From JAKRSE01 sp943369295 (lineage in GTDB: Bacteria > Armatimonadota > Fimbriimonadia > Fimbriimonadales > Fimbriimonadaceae): a stretch of 64,000 nucleotides of DNA. Shown piece after piece: positions 1 to 7,471 of the stretch; within the stretch, counting starts at the first letter, position 1, and every line of letters starts with the position of its first letter. Both the position numbers and the translations under genes were made by a program. The stretch spans positions 186,001-250,000 of the forward strand of contig CALRMU020000004.1 in assembly GCA_943369295.1 (NCBI GenBank). Direction: 5' to 3'. The notes beneath the pieces are model-generated. The model did not search any database, was not told where the DNA came from, and saw only the letters and a list, made by a program, of their open reading frames with translations.

Positions 1-126
1 CGCATCCGGGTGGAGCTCAAACACCCCACGAGCTTTGTTCTTGATGGCGATTTTGTTACGGCTCAAGAGGCGGACATCACGATTGTCCCTGGCGGTCTGA
101 CTGTTCTCGGTCAGCGGCTTAGGTAG
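1..126 (+). CDS. C-terminal end of a diacylglycerol/sphingosine-kinase-like protein (partial)
   Basis: An open frame enters from the left edge and stops at TAG 124-126, giving the last 41 residues. They contain LDGD followed by a beta-rich tail with ITIVPGGLTVL. This matches the pattern of the YegS/DagK lipid-kinase C-terminus (LDGD, then hydrophobic strand, P, hydrophobic), which also ends the full-length family member at 53704-54594. Only the C-terminal lobe is visible, so substrate and catalytic competence cannot be judged. Confidence 0.55.
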   Translation, partial: RIRVELKHPTSFVLDGDFVTAQEADITIVPGGLTVLGQRLR

Positions 127-153
127 TGGTGCGCTGAGTCTTGATATTTAAGA

Positions 154-193
154 GCCCTCGGCCTGCACTGCAGCAGAACAGGCCGGGCACTTT
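154..193. terminator. Hairpin between convergent genes
   Basis: Arms CGGCCTG (159-165) and CAGGCCG (179-185) are extended by GCC/GGC and followed on the + strand by ACTTTCTC. It lies between the stop of the partial kinase gene and the stop of the leftward glycosyltransferase, so it could terminate one or both. The U-tract is weak. Confidence 0.45.
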
Positions 194-201
194 CTCAGTC
201 T

Positions 202-1128
202 CTAAGCGTCCTTAGGCAAAGCCGGACCAGGACGAGGCACAAAGAGAACCTTCCACCACTGGTGGCTCTTTTCCCACGCCTTCTTCCAGGCTCCAAAACT
301 CAGGAGTGTAAAAAGGAACCAGATGACAAGCCGTCCGAGGGCGCCACAGCGGTTGATAAAGATGCAGACTTCCTTAGCCGCACGCCCATAGTGCTTCTCG
401 AAATACATCTCCTTGCCCCTGTTGTAGCGGGCAATGGTTTCCCATCTAAAGAGACGGCTGGAGGCACCCAGATCATGCTCAAAGACAGCATCTTTGACGT
501 AGTAGATCAGGCCGAACTGGCTGAGCCTGCGGCAGAAATCTGTGTCTTCGCAGTAAAGGAAGTAGGCTTCGTCGAACTTGACCAGGGGCTTGAAGAGAAT
601 ACAGGCTCCCATGACTTGATCGACCTGATGAACCGGGCCAGCTTGAGCCATCAGCCTCTCTGATTCCCAATAGGGAGAGAAGATGCGGGTCCAGGGGAAG
701 ATTTTTTCAAGGCCAGTCTGCTCGCAGAAGACAGCCCAAAGAGTGAGGGCGTTGGCCGCTGACTGCTGGGTGTTGCCATCTGGGAAGACAAGGCGTGGGC
801 CGACAGCCACAGCGTCAGGAGATTCGCCGAAGGCTTCAACAAGCCTTCTTACAGAATCGCCGCGTGGCCGACAGTCTGCGTTCATTAACAGAGCCAGCTC
901 TCCCGTCATGTGGGTAAGGCCCTGATTGACCGCCGGTCCAAAACCCTTGTTCTTAGAGTTGGCCACCAGCTTGGCGTGGGGAAATTCTAATTCCACCATC
1001 TGGGCAGAATCGTCGCGCGAGGCGTTGTCGACCACGATGACCTCGTGCTCGGTGCCGAGCGTTTTGAGGCAGCGTCGAAGAGCCTCCCTTGTGTTGTAGT
1101 TCACAACAATGATGCTGAGTGTCGGCAC
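202..1128 (-). CDS. Family 2 glycosyltransferase (WbbL/rhamnosyltransferase-like)
   Basis: A 308-residue protein with the GT-A N-terminus LSIIVVNYNTREALRRCL, the nucleotide-sugar motif NADCRP (DXD-like) near residue 83, and the acceptor-site motif EDTDFCRRL. These are hallmarks of cell-surface polysaccharide GT2 enzymes that transfer a sugar from an NDP-sugar. The C-terminus has a hydrophobic stretch (LVIWFLFTLL) that probably anchors it at the inner membrane face. It stands alone, with a kinase-like gene convergent on one side and hspR upstream, so the polysaccharide is unknown. Confidence 0.85.
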   Translation of the reverse strand: MPTLSIIVVNYNTREALRRCLKTLGTEHEVIVVDNASRDDSAQMVELEFPHAKLVANSKNKGFGPAVNQGLTHMTGELALLMNADCRPRGDSVRRLVEAFGESPDAVAVGPRLVFPDGNTQQSAANALTLWAVFCEQTGLEKIFPWTRIFSPYWESERLMAQAGPVHQVDQVMGACILFKPLVKFDEAYFLYCEDTDFCRRLSQFGLIYYVKDAVFEHDLGASSRLFRWETIARYNRGKEMYFEKHYGRAAKEVCIFINRCGALGRLVIWFLFTLLSFGAWKKAWEKSHQWWKVLFVPRPGPALPKDA

Positions 1129-1182
1129 GGTTTGATTTTGCCCAATTCTTTAGGTGTCATGTGCAGCTATTGCAGCGATTCT

Positions 1183-1602
1183 TCATTCTCCGCCTCCGCC
1201 GAGTCTGCGAGGAGGCTTAACCTGGATTCGCGGGATAGGCAAAAGGGGAGCATCGGTCCTTATGGGAGCGTTGCTGTTTGACATTCGAGCGGCTAATTCT
1301 GTCTCAACCTGCCTGATGTATTCCTGAAGCTGCCTGTCGAATTCTTCCTGCATGTCCTCAATATCATCCAAAAGTCGAAGAATGATCTCAACTCCAGCCA
1401 GGTTGACGCCCATTTCTTGGGTGAGGCGCTGAATCTGCTTTACCCTTTCAATATCCTCCTCACTGTAGAGCCTGTTCTTGGCTCCGACTCTGGACGGCAC
1501 GACGAGACCGAGCCTCTCGTACTGCCTTAGGGTTTGAGGATGAACGTTGCAGAGCTGGCTGGCAATTCCGATCATGTAGAGGGGCTGGCGGCGGCTCCTC
1601 AT
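1183..1602 (-). CDS. hspR: MerR-family heat-shock repressor HspR
   Basis: A 139-residue MerR-type protein. The winged helix-turn-helix occupies about residues 8-75, with LCNVHPQTLRQYERLGLV and the arginine/tyrosine wing GAKNRLYSEEDIERV. A coiled-coil region (about 75-120) follows, then a proline-rich tail. HspR represses chaperone genes by binding HAIR boxes (CTTGAGT-N7-ACTCAAG), with DnaK as co-repressor in characterised systems. The start overlaps the dnaJ stop by 4 bp (ATGA), so the two genes are translationally coupled. A HAIR box precedes dnaJ, implying autoregulation. Confidence 0.9.
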   Translation of the reverse strand: MRSRRQPLYMIGIASQLCNVHPQTLRQYERLGLVVPSRVGAKNRLYSEEDIERVKQIQRLTQEMGVNLAGVEIILRLLDDIEDMQEEFDRQLQEYIRQVETELAARMSNSNAPIRTDAPLLPIPRIQVKPPRRLGGGGE

Positions 1603-2588
1603 TTCTTCACTGCCTCCTGGCTTTCAAGAAGCTTCTTCATCTGCTTCATCAAATTCTCTGTCTCGCTGTTCATATCACGCGGGACTGTGATTTTGATTCT
1701 GGCAAAGAGATTGCTCACTTCTCCCCCTTTTCGATTCAAACCCTTGCCTTTCAGGCGGAGTCTTTGTCCGCCTTGAGATCCGGCCGGAAGCTCAACCGAT
1801 TCGGTGCTGCGCAGAGTCGGAACCTTGACAGTTCCTCCTAAAGCCGCTGTGTAGAAGGGCACTTCAATCTCAGTCTCAAGGTCATCACCGATTCTTTTGA
1901 ACTTGGCGTGGGGGGCGATTTTAACCTGAACATAAAGGTCGCCCGTCCGGCCGTTGCTGCCCGTCGTGCCTCGGCCAGGAATTCTGAGCTTGACTCCTTC
2001 AGCCACTCCTGCCGGGACGCTGACCGGCACGCTGCGGGGAGAAACGATGGTGCCTTTTCCGCCGCAGGTGGGGCATGGAGCCAACTGGCGGTTCATCATC
2101 TGAACCTGGCCCAAGCCTTTGCACTGGGTGCAGGCGTCTGCGACTTGGTAGGTGAGGGTCCGTGTGGTTCCCTTATCCACTTCTTCAAGAGTCAGAGTGA
2201 CTTCTTGAGTCACGTTTTCTGGTTCAACAGCCCGGCCTCCGCCAAAGAATCCGCCACCAGCCCCGCCTGAACCGAAGTTCGAAAAGATCTGTTCGAAGAG
2301 GTCGCCAAACCCACCTTCCTGGCCTGGATCCATTTGGGTTTTGGGGTTCTGCCAGGTGAAGCCGCCATCTTCAAAGCCGTGGCCGAAGCGGTCGTACTGC
2401 TTGCGCTTGTCGGCGTCGCTGAGAACTTGGTAGGCCTCGCTGACTTCCTTAAAGGCGGCCTCGGATTCTTTGCTCCCCGGATTGACATCAGGGTGATGCT
2501 TGCGCGCAAGGCGTCTATAAGCTGCCTTGATATCCTTTTCATCAGCGTTTTTCGGGACGCCAAGAACCTGATAGTAATCCTTCTTCAT
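1599..2588 (-). CDS. dnaJ: DnaJ-type co-chaperone with a halved zinc finger
   Basis: A 329-residue Hsp40. The J-domain spans residues 1-65 with HPD at 32-34. A Gly/Phe-rich linker (about 100-120) follows, then the client-binding C-terminal domains. It stimulates DnaK ATPase. Only two CXXCXGXG motifs are present (C153/C156 and C172/C175) instead of the four of classical DnaJ, so one zinc centre at most is expected. The ATG at 2588 is preferred over an in-frame upstream start at 2624 because MKKDYYQVLG is the canonical N-terminus and the longer form would run through the HAIR operator. CbpA-like annotation is the alternative. Confidence 0.9.
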   Translation of the reverse strand: MKKDYYQVLGVPKNADEKDIKAAYRRLARKHHPDVNPGSKESEAAFKEVSEAYQVLSDADKRKQYDRFGHGFEDGGFTWQNPKTQMDPGQEGGFGDLFEQIFSNFGSGGAGGGFFGGGRAVEPENVTQEVTLTLEEVDKGTTRTLTYQVADACTQCKGLGQVQMMNRQLAPCPTCGGKGTIVSPRSVPVSVPAGVAEGVKLRIPGRGTTGSNGRTGDLYVQVKIAPHAKFKRIGDDLETEIEVPFYTAALGGTVKVPTLRSTESVELPAGSQGGQRLRLKGKGLNRKGGEVSNLFARIKITVPRDMNSETENLMKQMKKLLESQEAVKK

Positions 2589-2608
2589 TCTGCCACCAGC
2601 TTCAACCG

Positions 2609-2629
2609 CTTGAGCCTGATACACTCAGA
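2609..2629 (-). promoter_or_regulatory. HAIR box (HspR operator) of the dnaJ-hspR operon
   Basis: CTTGAGC (2609-2615), seven bases, then ACTCAGA (2623-2629). The established HspR consensus is CTTGAGT-N7-ACTCAAG. Left half matches 6 of 7, right half 5 of 7, and spacing is exact. The site is 20 bp upstream of the dnaJ ATG in the direction of transcription. Confidence 0.75.
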
Positions 2630-2746
2630 TGACGAATCTGGTTTGCCTATGGTTTCAGGTGAAGGAGAGAATATGGGCCTTGGTGTTCCGTTTAATCCGG
2701 CAGTCTTGCCTGGTGAACCTGGCTGCAACGTGCCAATAGACTAATT

Positions 2747-3598
2747 GTGGAGTTGGCAAGCCTGGAAATTAGAATAGCGAGAAGCGAGAACCTGCCTGTT
2801 CTCCCCCAGGCCGTGAGCAGCGTGCTGAAGCTGGCCGATTCTCCAAACGTCAGCCCGAGACAGATCGCTCAGTGCATCGAACGTGACCCTGCCATTACCG
2901 GCAAGGTTCTGCGAGCCGCGAACTCTGCCTACTATGGGTTCTCCAACGTCAACACAGTCGGTCGAGCCATTTCATGCTTGGGAATGAACTCGATCCGATC
3001 TTTGGTGATCAGCGTGGCCCTGCAGAACATGCTGGCCGGACGCACCAACAGTCAGTCATTTAACAAGACTGAGTTTTGGAAGCACAGCTTGGCCGCTGGA
3101 ATTGCCTGTCGAATTTTGGGCACGATGAAAATGCCCTACAAAGCCGACGAGGTTTACAGTGCAGGCATGATGCACGATGTTGGCTACATTGCCTTGGATA
3201 GGTTTGCCGGACGCGAGTTTGATGACGTGGTGAGGCAGAGCAAAGCGTCGGGCACGAGTCTTGTGAGCCTGATGCAGATGGTTTTAGGTTTTGACCACAG
3301 GGCAGTAGGAGCCCTGCTTGCTGACAAATGGCATCTGCCTGCCTTGATGAAGCATGCCGTGCTGTATCACATGGATCCAGAGGAAGACGGCGACTACTTT
3401 GAAACGACCGCCATTGTTTCGGCCGGCGATGTGATTGCCAACCAAGCTGGATTCGATATGGGTCTGCCTGGAGTTCAGATGGAATTTGCCCCTGGTGTCA
3501 AGGAAGCGCTTGGCCTTCCAGACGCTCAGTACGATACGATTCGAAACGTCGTGGCTGCCGAAGTTGAGCGAGCCATGGTTGATATGAAGCTTAGATAG
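2747..3598 (+). CDS. HDOD-domain signalling protein
   Basis: A 283-residue protein that is almost entirely an HDOD domain: LPVLPQAVSSVLKLADSP, then the conserved LRAANSAYYGF segment, a degenerate HD motif (AGMMHDVGYIAL) and FDHRAVGALLADKWHLP. HDOD proteins are HD-superfamily relatives that usually lack metal-dependent phosphohydrolase activity and act in signalling or motility control. The start is a GTG at 2747 without an obvious Shine-Dalgarno sequence. It is divergent from dnaJ-hspR, so the 2.6-2.75 kb gap must hold both promoters. No output domain is fused. Confidence 0.85.
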   Translation: MELASLEIRIARSENLPVLPQAVSSVLKLADSPNVSPRQIAQCIERDPAITGKVLRAANSAYYGFSNVNTVGRAISCLGMNSIRSLVISVALQNMLAGRTNSQSFNKTEFWKHSLAAGIACRILGTMKMPYKADEVYSAGMMHDVGYIALDRFAGREFDDVVRQSKASGTSLVSLMQMVLGFDHRAVGALLADKWHLPALMKHAVLYHMDPEEDGDYFETTAIVSAGDVIANQAGFDMGLPGVQMEFAPGVKEALGLPDAQYDTIRNVVAAEVERAMVDMKLR

Positions 3599-3604
3599 GA
3601 TCTT

Positions 3605-3632
3605 GGGGAGAGTTTTACAAAGAACTCTCTCC
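3605..3632 (+). terminator. Hairpin just after the HDOD gene
   Basis: GGGGAGAGTT (3605-3614) pairs with AACTCTCTCC (3623-3632) across an 8-base loop, with one G-U pair. It starts six bases after the HDOD stop codon. There is no clean U-tract, so termination is only plausible. I see no convincing gene in the rest of 3599-3958; a 94-codon open frame there has no family features. Confidence 0.35.
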
Positions 3633-3850
3633 AAATCACAATTTCCTTTGTATAGTAAAGGAGTCTCTCGCGAGACCGCTAGTTTTCCTAAGTTTGTCCT
3701 TTCGGCAAGGCAGTTAGAGAGTGGCGGAATTAGATTCAAGGGAGGCATGCCGGGTCACAGGCTTTTGAGCAGTTCGCTTGAAAAGGCTCATTCAGTGGCA
3801 GTGAGCTTTTATGTTCTGTTCACAATAAGCCTGTGGCCGCCACTAACTTG

Positions 3851-3953
3851 TGCGGAGCCTGAAGAGCAGGATCTTTTTTTAGCCTAAAGGGTTTTTGCCG
3901 TTGGGTAATGAACGAGAAATCCTGCTGATTGAAACCACGTGGCAGGCTCCGCA
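3851..3953. repeat. Nested inverted-repeat element of about 100 bp
   Basis: Outer arms TGCGGAGCCTG (3851-3861) and CAGGCTCCGCA (3943-3953) match perfectly over 11 bp. Inside them AGCAGGAT (3865-3872) pairs with ATCCTGCT (3919-3926). The central part is AT-rich with a T7 run and the palindrome CCACGTGG sits at 3935-3942. It lies directly after the stop of the leftward esterase operon, so it could be a structured 3' UTR, a small RNA or a miniature repeat. Confidence 0.5.
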
Positions 3954-3958
3954 ATGAC

Positions 3959-4630
3959 TTACTGCCTTGGTATCTGAGAAGACCTGATTGCCCCGAGGAT
4001 TTGGTAGATGTGCTCTGCCCCCAATGATCTTGGCCCCCAGGCTGGCTTAGCTTCTGGAGTAAGGGCTGTTGCGATGGCAAGGGCGGAAGTATAGCTTCCA
4101 AGCAGCGAGGCATGGTTGCCATCTGCTGACCAAAGATCAAACTTGGGGTTATGCTTGAGAATGTTATCCCAAACTCTACCGATAGGGATTACTTTGCCGC
4201 CCCCTTCTTTTGCGATTTTTTGGTATATGCCTAAGATGTAAGGGGTCTCCTTCCAACCCTTTCTTGGCCATTCGGAAAAAAACCAAACCTTGCTTTTTGA
4301 CTTTTTGGCTAGTTTGGCTAAGCTGACGGCCCCTGTTTGGCTGTAATCGTACTTGTGAGAGCTGCTAAGCGATGCACCTTGCAGCACGACATCGGAGAAT
4401 TTCCCGGTTTGGATCAGCTTTTTAACCTCGGTCGATTTGGCTATCTGTTCGAGGTTTGCCCCACTCCTTACTGTGACATTGCACCTGCGGCGTGTCCGAT
4501 CTGATTCGACCAGGTTCATCACCATCTCGGGCAGATCGTTGGCCGTAGTGTGGCTGTTGCCCAAAAACAGAACGTTTTGGGTTGGCACTTTTTGACTGCT
4601 GACGATCACCGAGGCAATGAAGCTGATCAT
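3959..4630 (-). CDS. SGNH/GDSL-type hydrolase
   Basis: A 223-residue protein with a short hydrophobic N-terminus (MISFIASVIVSS), then block I as FLGNSHTTAND (candidate nucleophile Ser about 26) and block V as DGNHASLLG (Asp and His of the triad) near the C-terminus. SGNH enzymes are esterases or lipases, often sugar O-deacetylases. ATG 4630 is chosen because it overlaps the stop of the upstream esterase by 4 bp (ATGA). The coupling suggests both enzymes act on the same acylated substrate. Cell location is uncertain because the signal is short. Confidence 0.7.
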   Translation of the reverse strand: MISFIASVIVSSQKVPTQNVLFLGNSHTTANDLPEMVMNLVESDRTRRRCNVTVRSGANLEQIAKSTEVKKLIQTGKFSDVVLQGASLSSSHKYDYSQTGAVSLAKLAKKSKSKVWFFSEWPRKGWKETPYILGIYQKIAKEGGGKVIPIGRVWDNILKHNPKFDLWSADGNHASLLGSYTSALAIATALTPEAKPAWGPRSLGAEHIYQILGAIRSSQIPRQ

Positions 4631-5913
4631 GACTTTGGCGGGGTCTGTTTCTTCATTAGGGCCGCCATCCATGCTCCTGTTCTTGCATGGTAAGCAGCAT
4701 GGTTTCCCATATGGTCAGCCACAGGCATGTAGACGATTTCTTTTGCTGCTTTCACTTGGTTAAGTGCAGCGTAGATTCCAGGAGGAGGGCAGACAGTATC
4801 GATCCCGCCGATTCCGACAAGGATTGGGCACTTGATCTTAGGAGCAAAGTTGACAACGTCAAAGTAGGCAGCTGTCTGCATCACCTTAGCCTTATCCTTG
4901 TTGTTGGCAATCCATGGCCAGCTTGGCCAGCCTGGAGCTCTTCCAGAAATCTGAGCCTGCTGGTCACATCCGGCCGGCACATTGGCCACAGCACCTGTGA
5001 TCTTGGGGTGGATGGCTGCCGTTACAAGGGCCTGCATTCCCCCTTGGCTGCCACCAGTAACCACCATGACTTCTCCATTCCATTCGGGGCGGCTGGCCAG
5101 ATAATCTGCCGCGCGATAGCAGCTTAGATACATTCTTAAAAAGTAGCTGGTTTCTCGGCTTTCTGCTCCGATTCCGGGATAGCCATTTAAGGGTCCGGCT
5201 GCTTGCTGCTGAAAAAAGGCTTCTGATTCCAGCGCCGGAAGTTCATGCGCTTGAATGTTAAAGGTCAGCCAGCCTTCACCAGCTCTGCCTATAACCCAAT
5301 CTTTTTGCAGGCTGTAAACTCCGGCCCATTGAACAATAAGCAGGGCAGGGAACTTTCCTTCTTTTTTGGGCTTCGCCAGCTGACCGTTGATCGTGCTGCC
5401 CTTATGGCCCTTGAGCGTCACAAGTTCGTAATCAACATCCGCCCGGTTGGATGTTTCTTGAGTCACCTTGGGGCTTGCCGGAGTTTGGTTCAGCTCCGCA
5501 ATTTTTGAAGCCCAGAAGGTGTCGAAATCTTGTGGAGCGGCGACGGCAAGGGCGATTTTTTCCGGCGAGTAGAGGGCACCACCCAAAGCTCGAGTGGGCT
5601 TGCCTTCAGCATTTGTGGCATCTACTTCGAGCAGTATCCAGCCTGGCTCGTTGGAGGTGGCTTCTATCTTTGCCTTGCCGCCTGCGAAGACTACAGTTCC
5701 TTCGTTTTGGGTGGTGTAGCCTCCCCGTTTGACTCTGTACTTGAGGCTTGCCGTCGCCGAATTTGCTCCTGAAGCGGTGAGGTTCCAAACGACCTTTTCT
5801 CCGACTTGGTAGGTGCCGTTCTCCTTGTCGGGAGCAATTGAGACCTGCTGTGCCGCCGCGATTCCGGCCAGAAGGAGTAGGGGCAGTGCGGCAACACTTC
5901 GCCGAAAGATCAT
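4627..5913 (-). CDS. Secreted acetyl xylan esterase-like alpha/beta hydrolase (CE7-like)
   Basis: A 428-residue protein with a clear signal peptide (PLLLLAGIAAAQQ), an N-terminal beta-sandwich-like region (about 25-115) and a C-terminal alpha/beta hydrolase domain. The nucleophile elbow is GGSQGG with Ser289; likely acid Asp372 (GGIDTVCPP) and His401 (ADHMGNH). The motif order fits AXE1/cephalosporin-C deacetylase family enzymes that remove acetyl groups from xylo-oligosaccharides. It is the first gene of a two-gene operon with the SGNH hydrolase. The exact ester substrate is not determinable. Confidence 0.8.
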   Translation of the reverse strand: MIFRRSVAALPLLLLAGIAAAQQVSIAPDKENGTYQVGEKVVWNLTASGANSATASLKYRVKRGGYTTQNEGTVVFAGGKAKIEATSNEPGWILLEVDATNAEGKPTRALGGALYSPEKIALAVAAPQDFDTFWASKIAELNQTPASPKVTQETSNRADVDYELVTLKGHKGSTINGQLAKPKKEGKFPALLIVQWAGVYSLQKDWVIGRAGEGWLTFNIQAHELPALESEAFFQQQAAGPLNGYPGIGAESRETSYFLRMYLSCYRAADYLASRPEWNGEVMVVTGGSQGGMQALVTAAIHPKITGAVANVPAGCDQQAQISGRAPGWPSWPWIANNKDKAKVMQTAAYFDVVNFAPKIKCPILVGIGGIDTVCPPPGIYAALNQVKAAKEIVYMPVADHMGNHAAYHARTGAWMAALMKKQTPPKS

Positions 5914-6006
5914 GCTCCTGTTTTACCGGGTGATTGCGGCTGTAAGCATGAGAAGAATCAGAATGATTCCAGAAGATAGTTCTGATGAACGCCTCTCTAC
6001 AGGGGC

Positions 6007-6963
6007 TTATTCATCGATCCCAGGCTCCTCCAGCGCAAGAACACGATCCCGGAAGGTCCGGAACATTTTGGGGGTGTTGGCCGCGAACCATTCTTTGACG
6101 AGAGGTTCGTTTTCTGGTTTTCGTGGATCAATCTTAGCTTCGAGCAGAATTCTGGCTCTCTTTGAATCCGGCTCCTTCAGCCACTGCAACGAAGCGCCGA
6201 GTTCAACTTCTATCTGGCTGCGTTGAAGCTGTAGTTCGGCTAGAGCAGATTCACTCCAAGGTGATGTGAGGTAGAGCATGATGCCAATGCATTCTCTCTT
6301 TGGCGTCAGAAGCAGACTGATGTGAAAACCTGATCTACCAATCTTAATTTTCGAATAACTTCTGTGTCCAGGATTAGAAAGACGAAATGGAGGTTTTGAC
6401 TTTTGGATATCCTCATGGATTTCAGTCCACATGCGAAGACGCCATGAGTGCCGTTCCTGGTCCGCAACTGAAAGGCCGCTTCTAGATTCCTTTAAGGTTT
6501 GATTCGGTCGGCAGACCACATCGAGTTGTGGTGCCACCGGGCTGTCTCCAATCTGATAGATCTGTAGTGCAACGAGATAAAGATTTACATTCGTCGGCGT
6601 GTTTTCATTTAGCCAATCAATTACTTGTCGGTGTTCATCAGAAATCGATTCCGATATCCAGATGCCAGTCATGGCTTTGTGGGCTGCAGCATAGGTGAGT
6701 AGCTTGCCGAGATGATCGTGGTTTGTTCTGCCGTATTGATTTTCGATTACGACAATATGTTGTTCTTCACCTAGTAGATTGCCGACAATATCGCACCGAT
6801 AGATTCCTGTGCTTGATTCTCTGACGAGATTTTCTAGCTCGAGGCCAAGTTCTTCAGCTAGTAGGCTAATGCCATCCTCTGTCACGAGCCAGTCCGAAAA
6901 ATCGTTCTCTTGCTTCCACACCAGCCGAATATCTTGTACTCGTCTACGCTTGCCAATCAGCAT
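6007..6963 (-). CDS. DUF4268-type protein with a PD-(D/E)XK nuclease-like N-terminus
   Basis: A 318-residue protein. Residues about 50-95 read CDIVGNLLGEEQHIVVIENQYGRTNHDHLGKLLTY when assembled in pieces: an Asp before a strand, then VIENQ, like the D-(E/Q)xQ/K core of the NucS/PD-(D/E)XK fold. The rest (about 150-318) fits the DUF4268 domain. Such proteins are scattered in accessory regions and sometimes near restriction systems; function is unproven. The gene looks visibly more AT-rich than its neighbours and sits beside a tRNA gene, both consistent with transfer. No partner gene is adjacent. Confidence 0.65.
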   Translation of the reverse strand: MLIGKRRRVQDIRLVWKQENDFSDWLVTEDGISLLAEELGLELENLVRESSTGIYRCDIVGNLLGEEQHIVVIENQYGRTNHDHLGKLLTYAAAHKAMTGIWISESISDEHRQVIDWLNENTPTNVNLYLVALQIYQIGDSPVAPQLDVVCRPNQTLKESRSGLSVADQERHSWRLRMWTEIHEDIQKSKPPFRLSNPGHRSYSKIKIGRSGFHISLLLTPKRECIGIMLYLTSPWSESALAELQLQRSQIEVELGASLQWLKEPDSKRARILLEAKIDPRKPENEPLVKEWFAANTPKMFRTFRDRVLALEEPGIDE

Positions 6964-7086
6964 GGTTCACCTTGCCCATTAAACCAGTATGAACTGAAAG
7001 TGAGGTTTGAGCCGAATTCTCACAGATGTTCTGATGTGTTTTTTCTCTGCCCGTCTACCTGCGGTTGAATTCGTTACCCGGGCAAC

Positions 7087-7113
7087 AAAAAAGCCCCTCT
7101 GCAGGAGCTTTTT
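7087..7113 (-). terminator. Rho-independent terminator of tRNA-Lys
   Basis: On the minus strand AAAAAGCTCC pairs with GGGGCTTTTT across the loop TGCAGA, followed by a further T. It lies 13 bases downstream of the tRNA 3' end. Confidence 0.8.
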
Positions 7114-7126
7114 GAACTTAAAACGG

Positions 7127-7202
<76 letters not shown>

Positions 7203-7357
7203 CCGAATTTCAGAATCTACCCCTCAACCCCGGCACGCGGCAAGGTCCTAGGGAAGAGACCCCCTACCTTCTACCCAGTCGGGGGGCTAGTAAAAAAGAT
7301 TCAAGGGGAAGGCGGAGTGGGAAGGGCGCGGTGCAGGCCGTGCATCATTCATTGGAA

Positions 7358-7445
7358 AGGCCAATGCCTGATCCAGATCAGCGGTGGAGTCCCCAGAATC
7401 CTCAACGCCCACACAGAGCCTCACCAGGCCTTGAGAGCTGCCGAA
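7358..7445 (-). pseudogene. Relic of the 3' end of a second Cys/Met-metabolism PLP enzyme gene
   Basis: Read leftward, this stretch encodes GLVRLCVGVEDSGDSTADL followed by DQAL. The intact enzyme just upstream ends GLVRLSVGVEDAEDLIADL then KQAL. That is 17 of 23 identical residues by hand alignment. A TGA lies in frame just upstream of the match, and there is no start or continuation, so only the last 30 or so codons survive. It looks like a tandem duplicate that was deleted to a stub, or the scar of recombination between paralogues. Confidence 0.7.
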
Positions 7446-7471
7446 ATGTCACGCTCACATCACTAACGGCA

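Noticed and set aside
202..1128. Open frames on the opposite strand of the glycosyltransferase gene
   Set aside because: They are antisense shadows; the minus-strand frame has full GT2 motifs.
3603..3887. Open frame of 94 codons after the HDOD gene
   Set aside because: No signal, domain or ribosome binding site, and its end lies in the nested inverted-repeat element. The composition looks non-coding.
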